Position numbers and translations under genes: made by a program. Positions 40,460 to 49,386 of a stretch of 64,000 bases of DNA are shown here, piece after piece. Position 1 is the stretch's first letter, and every line of letters begins with the position of its first letter. Source of the DNA: Trichodesmium erythraeum GBRTRLIN201 (GTDB lineage Bacteria; Cyanobacteriota; Cyanobacteriia; Cyanobacteriales; Microcoleaceae); NCBI GenBank assembly GCA_018457135.1, contig JAGGDU010000191.1, forward strand, positions 30,727 through 94,726. Reading direction: 5' to 3'. Under the pieces are notes generated by a model. The model searched no databases, was not told the DNA's origin, and saw only the letters and a program-made list of their open reading frames with translations.

Positions 40460-41058
40460 GAGTTACGGAAAAACTCTGTATGTTAGGGGTGTTTTTCTGC
40501 ACGATGTAAGTCAAAGATACTGATAATGGAAGACAATTATGGCAGAAATTCAGGAGTTAAGCGACAAGGAACAAATGAGTTGATGAATTATTGGTTAAAC
40601 AGCTCCTGTTATAGCGCCGAATTTTATTAAAAGTAGATGGTTATTCAAAGATGAGTCAAGAGACTCAAGAAAAAATTAATCCTGACCCAAAATAGTTTCT
40701 AGTAAATGCTTTAATTATGACTTCTAGAATAGAAGAAAAATCTCGGGGTATTGATATCAAAATTATAACTTTATAGCCATTAAAGAAAAGGAGTCAAGGT
40801 TAAGTTTCTCACAGTAATTTCAGGTTACCAAAATCCCAAAATAATTTTCCTTGATAATTAATTAAAAAATCTATCTTTTTGCCAATATATTAGACATTAA
40901 ATCTAGTATTTTTTTTTACAAAGATTAAAAATGATTGACTATTTGCCTTATAAATTAGTTCATAAAAATTTTATTAATAAATGATTATTACCCCGGTTTA
41001 ATTGAAGAGATAAAATCCTGAATAATCAAATTAGCTTGTTTTTAGAAATAGAATTTAA

Positions 41059-41414
41059 TGTGGATATTTTGGATTAAATGGTATTTGTAAATTTCTGATT
41101 AGTCTAGACCCAGAAAAACTATTTCTTAAATATCCAGTTTTTGCTATTGTAGAAGCTAAAAAAGAAAACTTAAACGGTGGTTCAGGAAAATATCTAGCAG
41201 AAATGATTGCAGGGAAAATATTTGAACGACAACAAGAAAATTATATTTTCCTAATTTACTAGGTCGTAAAAACTAGAAATATTTATAAATTTTTAAACTT
41301 AAAAAATGCATGATTTTAAATTAATTTAACTGAAGATTTTATTGACATTTAGATATAAATAAAATTTTAGATATTTTATTACTGGAAATTAGTAGTAATT
41401 TGCCAAAGCAATTG
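41059..41414 (+). pseudogene. Remnant of a cyanobacterial conserved protein (VEAKKE-type, nuclease-like)
   Basis: The frame from 41059 reads [17 protein letters not shown], then [20 protein letters not shown], then [19 protein letters not shown], ending at TAG 41260-41262. The tail LDILLLEISSNLPKQL reappears at about 41361-41414. A cyanobacterial family of about 200 residues has the pattern LDGxCDF(I)LS...P(V)F..VEAKKE(N)...GLGQC.A.M, and these pieces follow it in order; the E-A-K resembles a PD-(D/E)XK nuclease core. Stops and frameshifts break the frame upstream and between the parts. Confidence 0.55.
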
Positions 41415-42350
41415 ACTTCTGAGTAAAATAATTCTGTTGAAAATCATACAATGGTTAGGAGTTAATGGCCATTTTGCTTCCCAACATATTTGCGAAGCAT
41501 TCCGAAGGAAAGTGCCCCGACAATATGGACTTTTATCTTTAATACTGAATAATACCGATGGGATAGGATATAATATTGGGTACTTCCGTAGTATTGGCGA
41601 TCGCTCTAGCCCAGAAAATAATATCACCACTTTTTCGACACAAGATTCTTCTTTTGTCCAATCAACAAAAATTGTTAACTAGGAACTCTTTCAAAATCTC
41701 TTATATTCCGAATTAGACCAATTATCATGCATTGATGCTATGGTTCAATGCTGTTTAGTTAAAATTTTTTTTGCAGTTCTGTAACCTCACAAGTTTATCT
41801 AATGGTTCCATACTTTGTGAGTTTTAGTCTTATATAAACTGTATTATGCTATACTTATGCAACACTTCAGTTATTAAATAATTAATATAAATAGAATATA
41901 AATAGCATAACTTTTTTTGTATAATTAATGCTCTCGAATTGTGTTAATTTTATAAATGTTATACGGAGGTTGTATGAAATATCTCTACTTTACCGATGTT
42001 CCATGTAATGTCTCTACTACTCCAACCTTGGAGTTGTATATAATCAGATTATATAGTATATGTTTATCATTCTATAATTACTTAAATATCCCTTACTTTT
42101 CTGCTCGTAATTTCCAACTATATAATAATTATTTAACGGAATTTTATATGAGGAGTAGATATCTTACTAAAGGTGCTAAGTAGATTTTTTTTTGATAAAT
42201 GATTAGAGTATAATTATAATTTTAATCATAATAATTATAGTGATAGATATAGTTTATCACTAAATTTATAAAGTTAAATAATGGCTCTAAATCATGTTAT
42301 TATTTTTGTTAAAATTTTAAAACAATCTAGAATTTTAAAAATTAATTCCA
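41415..42350. other. Gene-free region upstream of rsmB
   Basis: Two open frames (41437-41682 from TTG; 41956-42183) show no family features and are not accepted. Otherwise AT-rich, nothing recognised. Confidence 0.45.
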
Positions 42351-43682
42351 GTGAATAATAATCCTCGTCAACTAGCTTTTATTATCCTCCAAGAAATATA
42401 TCGAAAACAAGTTTTTACTGATGTTGCTCTAGATAGACATCTGAAAAAAAATGACTTAATAGATGCTAACCGCAGATTAGTTACAGAATTAGTTTATGGT
42501 TGTGTGAGAAGGCAGCGATCGCTTGATGCTATTATCGACCAATTAGCAAAAAAGAAATCTCCCCAACAACACCCATATTTACGGATAATTCTCCATATTG
42601 GTTTATATCAATTATCTTATTTAGAACAAATTCCAGAATCAGCAGCAGTTGATACAACAGTTGAGCTAGCTAAACAAAATAAATTTGCTAAATTAGCTGG
42701 TTTTGTTAATGGTTTACTCCGAGAATATATTCGGCAGAACTTAACTATAAATCTCCCAGAAAATCCTGTTCAAAAATTAGGAATATCTTATAGTTTTCCT
42801 AACTGGATAGTTAAATATTGGATAGAAGAATTAGGTTTAACTGAAGCTGAAAAATTATGCTATTGGTTCAATCTATCCCCTAGTATTGATTTAAGAATTA
42901 ATCCACTCAAAACTTCTGTTGAAGAAGTAGAAATAGCTATGAAAAATATAGGTATTTCTGTTAGTAGAATTTTGCAAGTTCCCCAAGCTTTAAGATTAAA
43001 TGGGGCAGTGGGGCAAATTCAAAAATTACCTGGTTATAATGAAGGTTGGTGGTCAATTCAAGATAGTAGCGCTCAGTTAGTTTGTTATTTATTAAATCCT
43101 CAACCAGGAGAAATAATAATTGATGCTTGTGCTGCACCTGGAGGTAAGACAACTCATATAGGGGAATTAATGGGAGATAATGGTAAAATTTTTGCTATTG
43201 ATATGACTGCTTCTAGGTTGAAAAAATTAGAATCAAATACTGAAAGGCTACAGTTAAAATCTATCTCTATTTCTAGAGGTGATAGTCGAAATTTAACTGA
43301 GTTTATTAATCAAGCTGACCGGGTTTTATTAGATGTACCTTGTTCTGGTTTAGGTACTTTACATCGTAGGGCAGATGCACGGTGGAGAAAAACTTTAGAG
43401 AATATTGGAGAATTGGCTAAACTTCAGGGTGAGTTGCTAGAAAATGCTGCTAAATGGGTGAAGCCTGGGGGTGTCTTAGTATATGCTACTTGCACAATTT
43501 ATCCCTTAGAAAATGAGGGAGTTATTGAGAAATTTTTAACTAATAATTATGAGTGGGAAATTGAAGCACCAACTGTAGATTTTATGGTTTCACCTTGTAG
43601 GGAAGGATGGATAAAAATTTGGCCTCATAGAGAACAAATGGATGGATTTTTTATGGTTAAATTAAGACGCAAGGTTATTTAG
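42351..43682 (+). CDS. rsmB: 16S rRNA (cytosine-967-C5)-methyltransferase RsmB
   Basis: A 443-residue RsmB/Sun-family methyltransferase. The N-terminal NusB-like RNA-binding domain (about 1-140) includes RRLVTELVYGCVRRQRSLD. The SAM-binding catalytic domain (about 240-440) has IIDACAAPGGKTTHIGELMG, FAIDMTASRLKKLESN, the catalytic-Cys motif VLLDVPCSGLGTLHRRADARW and the second Cys in LVYATCTIYPLENEGV. Both catalytic cysteines are present. The start codon is GTG at 42351, giving (M)NNNPRQLAFIILQ, typical of the family. Length is normal. No operon partner is seen. Confidence 0.95.
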   Translation: MNNNPRQLAFIILQEIYRKQVFTDVALDRHLKKNDLIDANRRLVTELVYGCVRRQRSLDAIIDQLAKKKSPQQHPYLRIILHIGLYQLSYLEQIPESAAVDTTVELAKQNKFAKLAGFVNGLLREYIRQNLTINLPENPVQKLGISYSFPNWIVKYWIEELGLTEAEKLCYWFNLSPSIDLRINPLKTSVEEVEIAMKNIGISVSRILQVPQALRLNGAVGQIQKLPGYNEGWWSIQDSSAQLVCYLLNPQPGEIIIDACAAPGGKTTHIGELMGDNGKIFAIDMTASRLKKLESNTERLQLKSISISRGDSRNLTEFINQADRVLLDVPCSGLGTLHRRADARWRKTLENIGELAKLQGELLENAAKWVKPGGVLVYATCTIYPLENEGVIEKFLTNNYEWEIEAPTVDFMVSPCREGWIKIWPHREQMDGFFMVKLRRKVI

Positions 43683-44226
43683 CATTTCTCTGTTTAACTA
43701 GCTAAATTTACGATTCATCTAAATATTTCTCAAAATCTATGGTTTATAAATATATTTATTAATATTAAAATAAAAAGTGAATATATTTAGTCAAAAAATT
43801 TTTTTATGGTTTACCTCCCTAGTTAGAAAAAAATCCCAGAACAAGATTGATATGGGATAAAATAACCTAGCTATATTAACGTTAAATCAAGTAGGTATGA
43901 AACCATTATTAATAAATGGTATATCTTTGAAATCTATCAATCAGTACTAGAACAAAGTTAGAGGCATTTTTTAAGCTCTTCTCAAAGAAAAGAAATCAGG
44001 TCAAAGGCTGAAAAAAAATTCTAATAAAAGAGAATTTCAAGTCAATAATTATCTCAGATATTGAATCTAGTTTGATTCTTAATAATCAAATCACTAACTT
44101 TTAGAGGATATTCTGATAATTGGCAAAAATTAGGAGTGTAAACAGGATATTAATTTAGGAAAAAAGAAGAATCAAAATATTTTTTAGATAGTCTATGCTA
44201 AGTTAATATAAATCTTATATTGTCTA
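43683..44226. other. Intergenic, nothing identified
   Basis: About 540 AT-rich bases between rsmB and the tnpB remnant. No gene recognised. Confidence 0.5.
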
Positions 44227-44518
44227 GTAAAAATGGTAATAATTAAGGTAATTTTTAGCGGATAATCTTATACCTAAAAATTAATTTTTATGGATATTGA
44301 TGCAATTATTGTAAACAAAAATTGTGAGAAAAATTAGTCAACTTTTAGTGAAAAAAGGGTGAAATGGGGTTGGTATCAGATAGGATGTGGAAGATTGATT
44401 AATGCTGATGTTAATGGTTCTTTTCTCCTGGTGATGATAGCAACAATCCTAAATACCTTTTACTATAGGAGTTAGGGTGTTGTAATTAACCTATCTACGG
44501 GTAACGCCAACAAAATAA
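44227..44518 (+). mobile_element. Decayed tnpB C-terminus (IS891/IS1136/IS1341 type)
   Basis: Reading one frame from 44227 through stops gives KMVIIKV, SYT-KLIFMDIDAI (stop inside), TFSEKRVKWGW and CGRLINADVNGSF. These match the order of blocks at the end of IS891/IS1136-type TnpB: ESYTSK..F.D, then F.G.RVKRGL, then INADVNGSxNI. A frameshift later, LRVTPTK and a TAA at 44516-44518 match the usual end (RP.RV.P.K). The catalytic last Asp of the RuvC site (in NADVNG) is still there, but TAA codons stand in the ESYTSK block. No ends of the element could be fixed. Confidence 0.65.
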
Positions 44519-44821
44519 AACTATGGCATGTTTGACTATATTTTTATAACTATAAGGTGACAAGAAATAGAGAATAAGTCACAGAATAATGTCCTAGTAT
44601 ATTTGTATAGTCTTATAAATTAGGAACAATAAACCCCGGGGGCAAGAAGCTGCTATTGCCATGCCTCATAACAACAATAATGGATCATCGGTACTGTGTA
44701 AGTCTTAATATTTTTTTGCTACAAAATTGATGTTTTTTGTATAAATAAAGACTTTTTTAAATTTATTTTTTGGTAAAATATTTTAGTGAGCTTATTAAAT
44801 ATCTTAAAGACTCTATAAATA

Positions 44822-45148
44822 ATGCAGCTATCACCCCAAGAAAAAGACAAATTAATGATTTTTACTGCTGCTCTACTTGCAGAAAAACGAAAGGAAAAAG
44901 GGATTAAATTAAACTATCCTGAAGCAGTAGCGTATATTTCTGCGGCTATATTAGAAGGTGCTAGAGAAGGAAAAACAGTAGCTGAATTGATGAGTTACGG
45001 CAGAACGGTTTTAAACCAGAATGAAGTAATGGAAGGGATATCAGAAATGATTGAAGAAGTGCAGGTAGAAGCTACCTTCCCAGATGGTACTAAATTAGTG
45101 ACAGTGCACAATCCTATTATAATAAAAGAAAATGATTTGGCTGAATAA
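44822..45148 (+). CDS. ureA: Urease gamma subunit
   Basis: A 108-residue structural subunit of the nickel enzyme urease, which hydrolyses urea to ammonia and carbon dioxide. It opens [20 protein letters not shown] and contains [19 protein letters not shown], the segment VAELMSYG (about 58-65), and the C-terminal [15 protein letters not shown]. Length is slightly above the usual 100. It is the first gene of the urease cluster but stands 510 bases away from ureB, a gap that contains an IS-end-like sequence; separate transcription is possible. Confidence 0.95.
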   Translation: MQLSPQEKDKLMIFTAALLAEKRKEKGIKLNYPEAVAYISAAILEGAREGKTVAELMSYGRTVLNQNEVMEGISEMIEEVQVEATFPDGTKLVTVHNPIIIKENDLAE

Positions 45149-45658
45149 ATATATGATACCCTAATATAGGAGTCAGGTAGAGGAGCGATCGCTCAAGAGA
45201 AGTAAAAAGTTCAGAATTTAGCAGGCAGAAAAGGAACAGAAAAGATATTTTTTTCCTAATTTAAGTAGGGATATAAATTCTATCTAATTCGTAAAGTAAA
45301 TGGGCTACTTGAAGGCATGATAAAGGAGTTGGAGATCAGAAAAAAAAGGAGGTGGAGCTATCTTTTTAAGAAGCCTAGTGATTTGAGAAATAATTGATAA
45401 TTGCTAGAGAAATAGCTATAATTTAGAATCCTATTTGAGCTTAAAACCTAGATTTGCAGGAATTTTTAACCTAAAATCACAAACATAATTGACATCCTCC
45501 CGACATTAAATCAGGATTTTTTAGTTAGTGATAAAAAATGAAAATGAGGTCTCGGGTATACCCTCGGATAGGGAATGAAAAAAAATCAACTTCGGTCTTT
45601 TAAGCATGGAGCTTCAACGGTCGGTACAGATAATTAATAACTGATAATTGAAATTACA
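45149..45658. other. ureA-ureB gap with IS200/IS605-end-like sequence
   Basis: At 45489-45510 the string ttgacatcctcccgacatta closely resembles the complement of the tnpB element end at 30914-30937 (tgacatc-tcccgaca shared). It is followed by sequence carrying the palindrome gggtataccc (about 45557-45566). It reads as the right end of a decayed IS200/IS605-type element oriented to the minus strand; no transposase is left. Just before ureB lies a taataactgataattgaaat repeat. Confidence 0.45.
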
Positions 45659-45967
45659 ATGATCCCAGGAGAAATAATTACTCAAATAGGTGAAATTGAA
45701 TTGAATTCCGGGCGTTCAACAATTCAGGTAATAGTAGCTAATACAGGCGATCGCCCGATTCAAATTGGTTCTCATTTTCATTTTTATGAAGTCAACTCGG
45801 CCTTAGAGTTTGAGCGTGAACCTACTAAAGGAATGCGTTTAAATATTCCAGCGGGTACAGCAGTTAGGTTTGAACCAGGAGATGAAAAAGAAGTCGAGTT
45901 AGTGGCGATCGCAGGTAGTCGAGAAATATACGGTTTTAACTCTTTAGTTAATCAAAAATTAGAATAA
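45659..45967 (+). CDS. ureB: Urease beta subunit
   Basis: A 102-residue subunit opening [19 protein letters not shown], with [21 protein letters not shown] (in two halves), the Arg-Leu-Asn-Ile-Pro-Ala-Gly segment ([17 protein letters not shown]) and the C-terminal [16 protein letters not shown]. All are family signatures and the length is normal. It is followed after 81 bases by ureG rather than by ureC, which is unusual. A leader repeat of the TAACTGATAA type precedes its start. Confidence 0.95.
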   Translation: MIPGEIITQIGEIELNSGRSTIQVIVANTGDRPIQIGSHFHFYEVNSALEFEREPTKGMRLNIPAGTAVRFEPGDEKEVELVAIAGSREIYGFNSLVNQKLE

Positions 45968-46048
45968 AAAAAAGAAGATTTTTAGGGTCAAAAAATAAGG
46001 TCTCAAGCCTTCCGTCTAAAAGGAATAAAAAAAAGAAAATACTGATAA

Positions 46049-46699
46049 TTGATAACTGAAATGACAACAGCAGCTAGGTTAGGAATTGGTGGTCCTGTAG
46101 GTAGTGGCAAAACTGCCTTGCTAGAATGCATTGTTCCCCTTTTAACCAACCAAGGTATTGAAGTAGCCATAGTAACTAACGACCTACTTACTACTGAAGA
46201 CGCAGAGCGACTCAAAAGTGGAGGCATCTTACCTCGGGATCGAATTATTGGAGTGGAAACAGGTAGTTGTCCTCATACAGCTATCAGAGAAGACCCAACC
46301 ATGAATATTTTAGCAGTACAAGACTTGGAACAATTATTTCCTAATCTGAATCTGATAATGATAGAAAGTGGGGGAGATAATCTTGCTTCTACCTTTAGTT
46401 ACGACTTAGTAGATGCCTATATTTTTGTGATAGATGTAGGGGCAGGAGATGATATTCCTCGTAAAAAAGGACCTGGTTTTATGCAAGCTGACTTAGTAGT
46501 AATTAACAAAATTGATCTAGCTCCTTATGTCAATGCTAATTTAAATTTAATTCGTAAAGAAGCATCAGTATATCGTCAAAGTAAACCGATTGCTTATACC
46601 AATTGTAAAACCGGAGTTGGATTGAATGAGGTAGTTAATTTTATTCTAGAGAGAGTTTTATTTCGCACTGCTTTGTCAGTAAAGAATTTGGAAAAGTGA
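46049..46699 (+). CDS. ureG: Urease accessory GTPase UreG
   Basis: A 216-residue GTPase that drives nickel insertion into urease with UreD, UreF and UreE. It has the P-loop GIGGPVGSGKTALLECI (about 8-24), NDLLTTEDAERL, the metal-binding ETGSCPHTAIREDPT (Cys-Pro-His, about 72-86), MIESGGDNLASTFS, FVIDVGAGDDIPRKKGPG and VVINKIDLAPYV. All motifs are intact. ATG at 46061 could also serve (MTTAARLG) but 46049 gives the frame start MITEMTTAARL; in the DNA the string aactgaaATGACAACA favours 46061, the same leader-start string seen before queA and bciB. Stop overlaps the ureD start by one base. Confidence 0.94.
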   Translation: MITEMTTAARLGIGGPVGSGKTALLECIVPLLTNQGIEVAIVTNDLLTTEDAERLKSGGILPRDRIIGVETGSCPHTAIREDPTMNILAVQDLEQLFPNLNLIMIESGGDNLASTFSYDLVDAYIFVIDVGAGDDIPRKKGPGFMQADLVVINKIDLAPYVNANLNLIRKEASVYRQSKPIAYTNCKTGVGLNEVVNFILERVLFRTALSVKNLEK

Positions 46700-47538
46700 T
46701 GAGCACAAACAATTTGGATATCAAACTAAATTGCAATAGTTCTGGTCAAACTATAGTAACTCATCAGTATACGACTCATCCTTTGCGTTTATCTGGTGTA
46801 TTTCGTTTGGATACTACTGATCCGCGTACTGCTTACTTGTACCTTATTAATACATCACCCGGGTTATTAGCTGGAGATAACTTGAGTTTATCTTTACAGC
46901 TAGAAAAGGGAACGAGTGTTTATCTTACTGACCAAGCTGCTATTAAAGTTCATGCTATGCCAATGACAACTACTAAAGCAAATACAAATATAAAAATTAA
47001 AGTCGAAGCAGGAGCAAGATTAGAATTAGTAGCAGAACCTATAATCTTATTTGCAGATGCAGCATTAGAACAAACTACTTATATTCAACTTCATTCTAGG
47101 GCAGAACTTTTTTGGAGCGAGATTATTCTTCCTGGGAGACTAGCTAGAGGAGAGTGGTACGAATTTCGCTACTATTTGAGTCAGTTAGAGATAACCTCGA
47201 TGACAGAAGAAATATGTTTTAGGGATGCTATTCACTTAGAAGGAAAGCAGAATATATTCAAGCACAGGGATCTATTTGCTGCAAAACCTGTACTTGCTAA
47301 TTTAATTGTAGTTCAACCACATAGCGATCTTGAAGTACTTAGTCAAAAGCTTGAAAATCTTGAAGCAGCTAATTGTCCTGATCTGCTTTTAGGTAGCTCT
47401 ATATTACCAAACAATAAAGGTTTATTGCTTCGTGCTTTAGCCAGTAAAACTCCACAAATAAAAAAGTATATTAAATATGCTTTAAATTGTGTTCGTAATT
47501 TAACGAACCGCTCTAGTTTGCCCTATATTTCTAAATGA
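46699..47538 (+). CDS. ureD: Urease accessory protein UreD (UreH)
   Basis: A protein of about 279 residues that forms the apo-urease docking scaffold with UreF and UreG. Family segments: YTTHPLRLSGVF (about 22-33), LYLINTSPGLLAGDNLSL, VYLTDQAAIKVHAM, LELVAEPIILFADAAL, WSEIILPGRLARGEWYEF and the C-terminal LLLRALASKTPQIKKYI. The start ATG at 46699 shares its A with the UreG stop (TGATG), which indicates translational coupling; a GTG lies one codon earlier. Five bases separate its stop from ureE. Length is normal. Confidence 0.92.
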   Translation: MSTNNLDIKLNCNSSGQTIVTHQYTTHPLRLSGVFRLDTTDPRTAYLYLINTSPGLLAGDNLSLSLQLEKGTSVYLTDQAAIKVHAMPMTTTKANTNIKIKVEAGARLELVAEPIILFADAALEQTTYIQLHSRAELFWSEIILPGRLARGEWYEFRYYLSQLEITSMTEEICFRDAIHLEGKQNIFKHRDLFAAKPVLANLIVVQPHSDLEVLSQKLENLEAANCPDLLLGSSILPNNKGLLLRALASKTPQIKKYIKYALNCVRNLTNRSSLPYISK

Positions 47539-47543
47539 ATTGA

Positions 47544-48071
47544 ATGCTCGATCAAACCAGAGAAATAGCACAAACTTATTTAGGTAATTTGACAAAAGAT
47601 GCAAACCTAGCCCAAAGGGTAAAAACAGCCCACACACTCTCTAATTGTTTAGAGACATATCTGAGTCAAACCGATAGTTCCAAAGGAAGAATTCTCGCTG
47701 AATCAACTTCTGGAATAATTGTAGGTATTATTAAAAGTAGAGATTGGTCGATATGCGAAGGAGATGTATTTATTACCAAATCTGGTAAGCTATTATTAAT
47801 TCATCTACAGGAGCAAAAATTGATGGTATTGAGTTTCACCGCACCTGTAGAAAACCACGCCATACAACTGGTTCATCTAGGTCATGTTTTGGGTAATCAT
47901 CACTGGCCAATAATTATTAAAAAAAATAGAATCTATATTCAGTTAATAGTAGACCCAGGAATAATTGAAGCTACTATTGCTAAATTTCAAATTCCTGGTT
48001 TGAAAATAGATTATGAATTGCGATCTCCCCAAGAACATTTCCAATTTTCCCAGCATAGTCATCATAGCTAA
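47544..48071 (+). CDS. ureE: Urease accessory nickel chaperone UreE
   Basis: A 175-residue nickel-binding chaperone. The N-terminal domain (about 20-90) includes GRILAESTSGIIVGIIKSRDW and an insoluble-looking strand LLLIHLQEQKLMVLSF. The metal-binding C-terminal domain has HAIQLVHLGHVLGNHHWPI (about 106-124), with the conserved His. A short His-rich tail (HFQFSQHSHHS) could add nickel sites. It follows ureD by 5 bases and its last base is the first of the ureF ATG, so ureG-D-E-F look like one transcript. Confidence 0.88.
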   Translation: MLDQTREIAQTYLGNLTKDANLAQRVKTAHTLSNCLETYLSQTDSSKGRILAESTSGIIVGIIKSRDWSICEGDVFITKSGKLLLIHLQEQKLMVLSFTAPVENHAIQLVHLGHVLGNHHWPIIIKKNRIYIQLIVDPGIIEATIAKFQIPGLKIDYELRSPQEHFQFSQHSHHS

Positions 48072-48769
48072 TGATTAATTCTGACATATCCGAACAACTT
48101 GCCTTAATGCAGTTATCTGATTCTTTTTTTCCAACTGGTTCTTTTACTTTTTCTCACGGACTAGAGACCTTGGTTCAAACTGGAAAAATTCAGTCGCAGC
48201 CAGAAATTTTGTATTTCTTGCAGATATTATTACGGAACAAAGTTGGAGTTAGTGATGTGGTAGCATTAATTCACAGTTATCGTGGTTGTAAGAACGGAGA
48301 TATAGAAGCAGTGAGAGTTGCAGATAGGATGTTATTTGTTCAAACAGCGATCGCTAAAAATAGAGAAACTCAGCGTCAAAGTGGACGAGCTTTACTAATG
48401 GTAGCTAGTTCTACTTGGCAAGATGAACGATTAAAAACTCTTAATATAGATGCTGTTAGCGGGAATATACACTGTTTACACCCAGTTATTTTTGGTGCAG
48501 TTACTTCGGTAGTAGGTTTAGACGAACGAAACGCAGTGTTAGCTTTTTTGCATGGTTTAGTGACTAATATATTGGGGGCAGCTATTCGTTTAGGTATTTT
48601 AGGACATATACAAGCACAGCAAATTTTACTCCAATTAGTACCAGACATTGAAGCGGTTTGGTCAACTGCTGTATCAATGAATCTAGAGCAAATGTGGTCT
48701 TGTACTCCTTTTATTGATATTGCTCAAATGCAACATCCTAAATTGGCTCATAAATTATTTGCTAATTAA
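48071..48769 (+). CDS. ureF: Urease accessory protein UreF
   Basis: A 232-residue all-helical protein that couples UreG GTP hydrolysis to nickel delivery. The family start is LALMQLSDSFFPTGSFTFSHGLET (in two blocks, about 10-33), and later come RQSGRALLMVAS, HPVIFGAVTSVVGL and LHGLVTNILGAAIRLGILG. Length is normal. It is translationally coupled to ureE (one-base overlap). A gap of 617 bases follows before ureC. Confidence 0.92.
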   Translation: MINSDISEQLALMQLSDSFFPTGSFTFSHGLETLVQTGKIQSQPEILYFLQILLRNKVGVSDVVALIHSYRGCKNGDIEAVRVADRMLFVQTAIAKNRETQRQSGRALLMVASSTWQDERLKTLNIDAVSGNIHCLHPVIFGAVTSVVGLDERNAVLAFLHGLVTNILGAAIRLGILGHIQAQQILLQLVPDIEAVWSTAVSMNLEQMWSCTPFIDIAQMQHPKLAHKLFAN

Positions 48770-49087
48770 GGCATGAAAATTAAATAAGATCCAAAAATAA
48801 ACATAGTAATGATAGGCTAATTGTTATAAATTCCTTTAAGCAAACTAATTCTCCTTTAGCTTGAGTTATAAATTGCGTATATTTTATCTATAGAAATAGG
48901 TTTCTTTTGACCGCCAACATATAGTTGATTGCAATATACTAAACTTTAATTCCAAATATATCTGCAACAACCAAATAGCTAATTGAATTTAGTTATTTGA
49001 ATATGACTAGGATATACACCATATTTATATCTAGCTTTTAATTTAGTGTCTTTGCATAAGCCCTCAAAAATTATTAGGACAAAAACA

Positions 49088-49116
49088 TTGACACCCATAG
49101 TAAAATAGTGTACTTA
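49088..49116 (+). promoter_or_regulatory. Possible sigma-70-type promoter upstream of ureC
   Basis: TTGACA (49088-49093), then 17 bases, then TACTTA (49111-49116), within the 617-base ureF-ureC gap and about 270 bases before the ureC start. The -35 is a perfect consensus, the -10 is weak. I looked for an NtcA box (GTA-N8-TAC) in this gap and saw none. Otherwise the gap is AT-rich without features. Confidence 0.3.
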
Positions 49117-49386
49117 AATTAGGCATCGTTTATAAATAGTCTACTTCCTTTAATGTCCCTGTTTTAATAAATGTTAACTTTTCACCAAATGCCTTGGCGT
49201 CGTAAGTCCTGATCATCAAGATTTATAATTGTACAGCTAATTGAAACTTCCATTTTTAACAAAAAGTACTTTTTTTCAACCAAATTCAACAATAAATATC
49301 TTTATTGAACAAGCATTTAATAGTAATCTTTGATCATGGAAACATTTTTTATTTAATTAAAACTTTATCAAGTAGGAATTCAAGTT

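Noticed and set aside
41437..41682. 81-codon open frame from TTG (plus)
   Set aside because: Lies in a graveyard region, weak start codon, no recognisable family; possibly a chance frame in decayed DNA.
41956..42183. 75-codon open frame (plus)
   Set aside because: Tyr/Asn/Ile-rich composition typical of AT-rich spacer read by chance.
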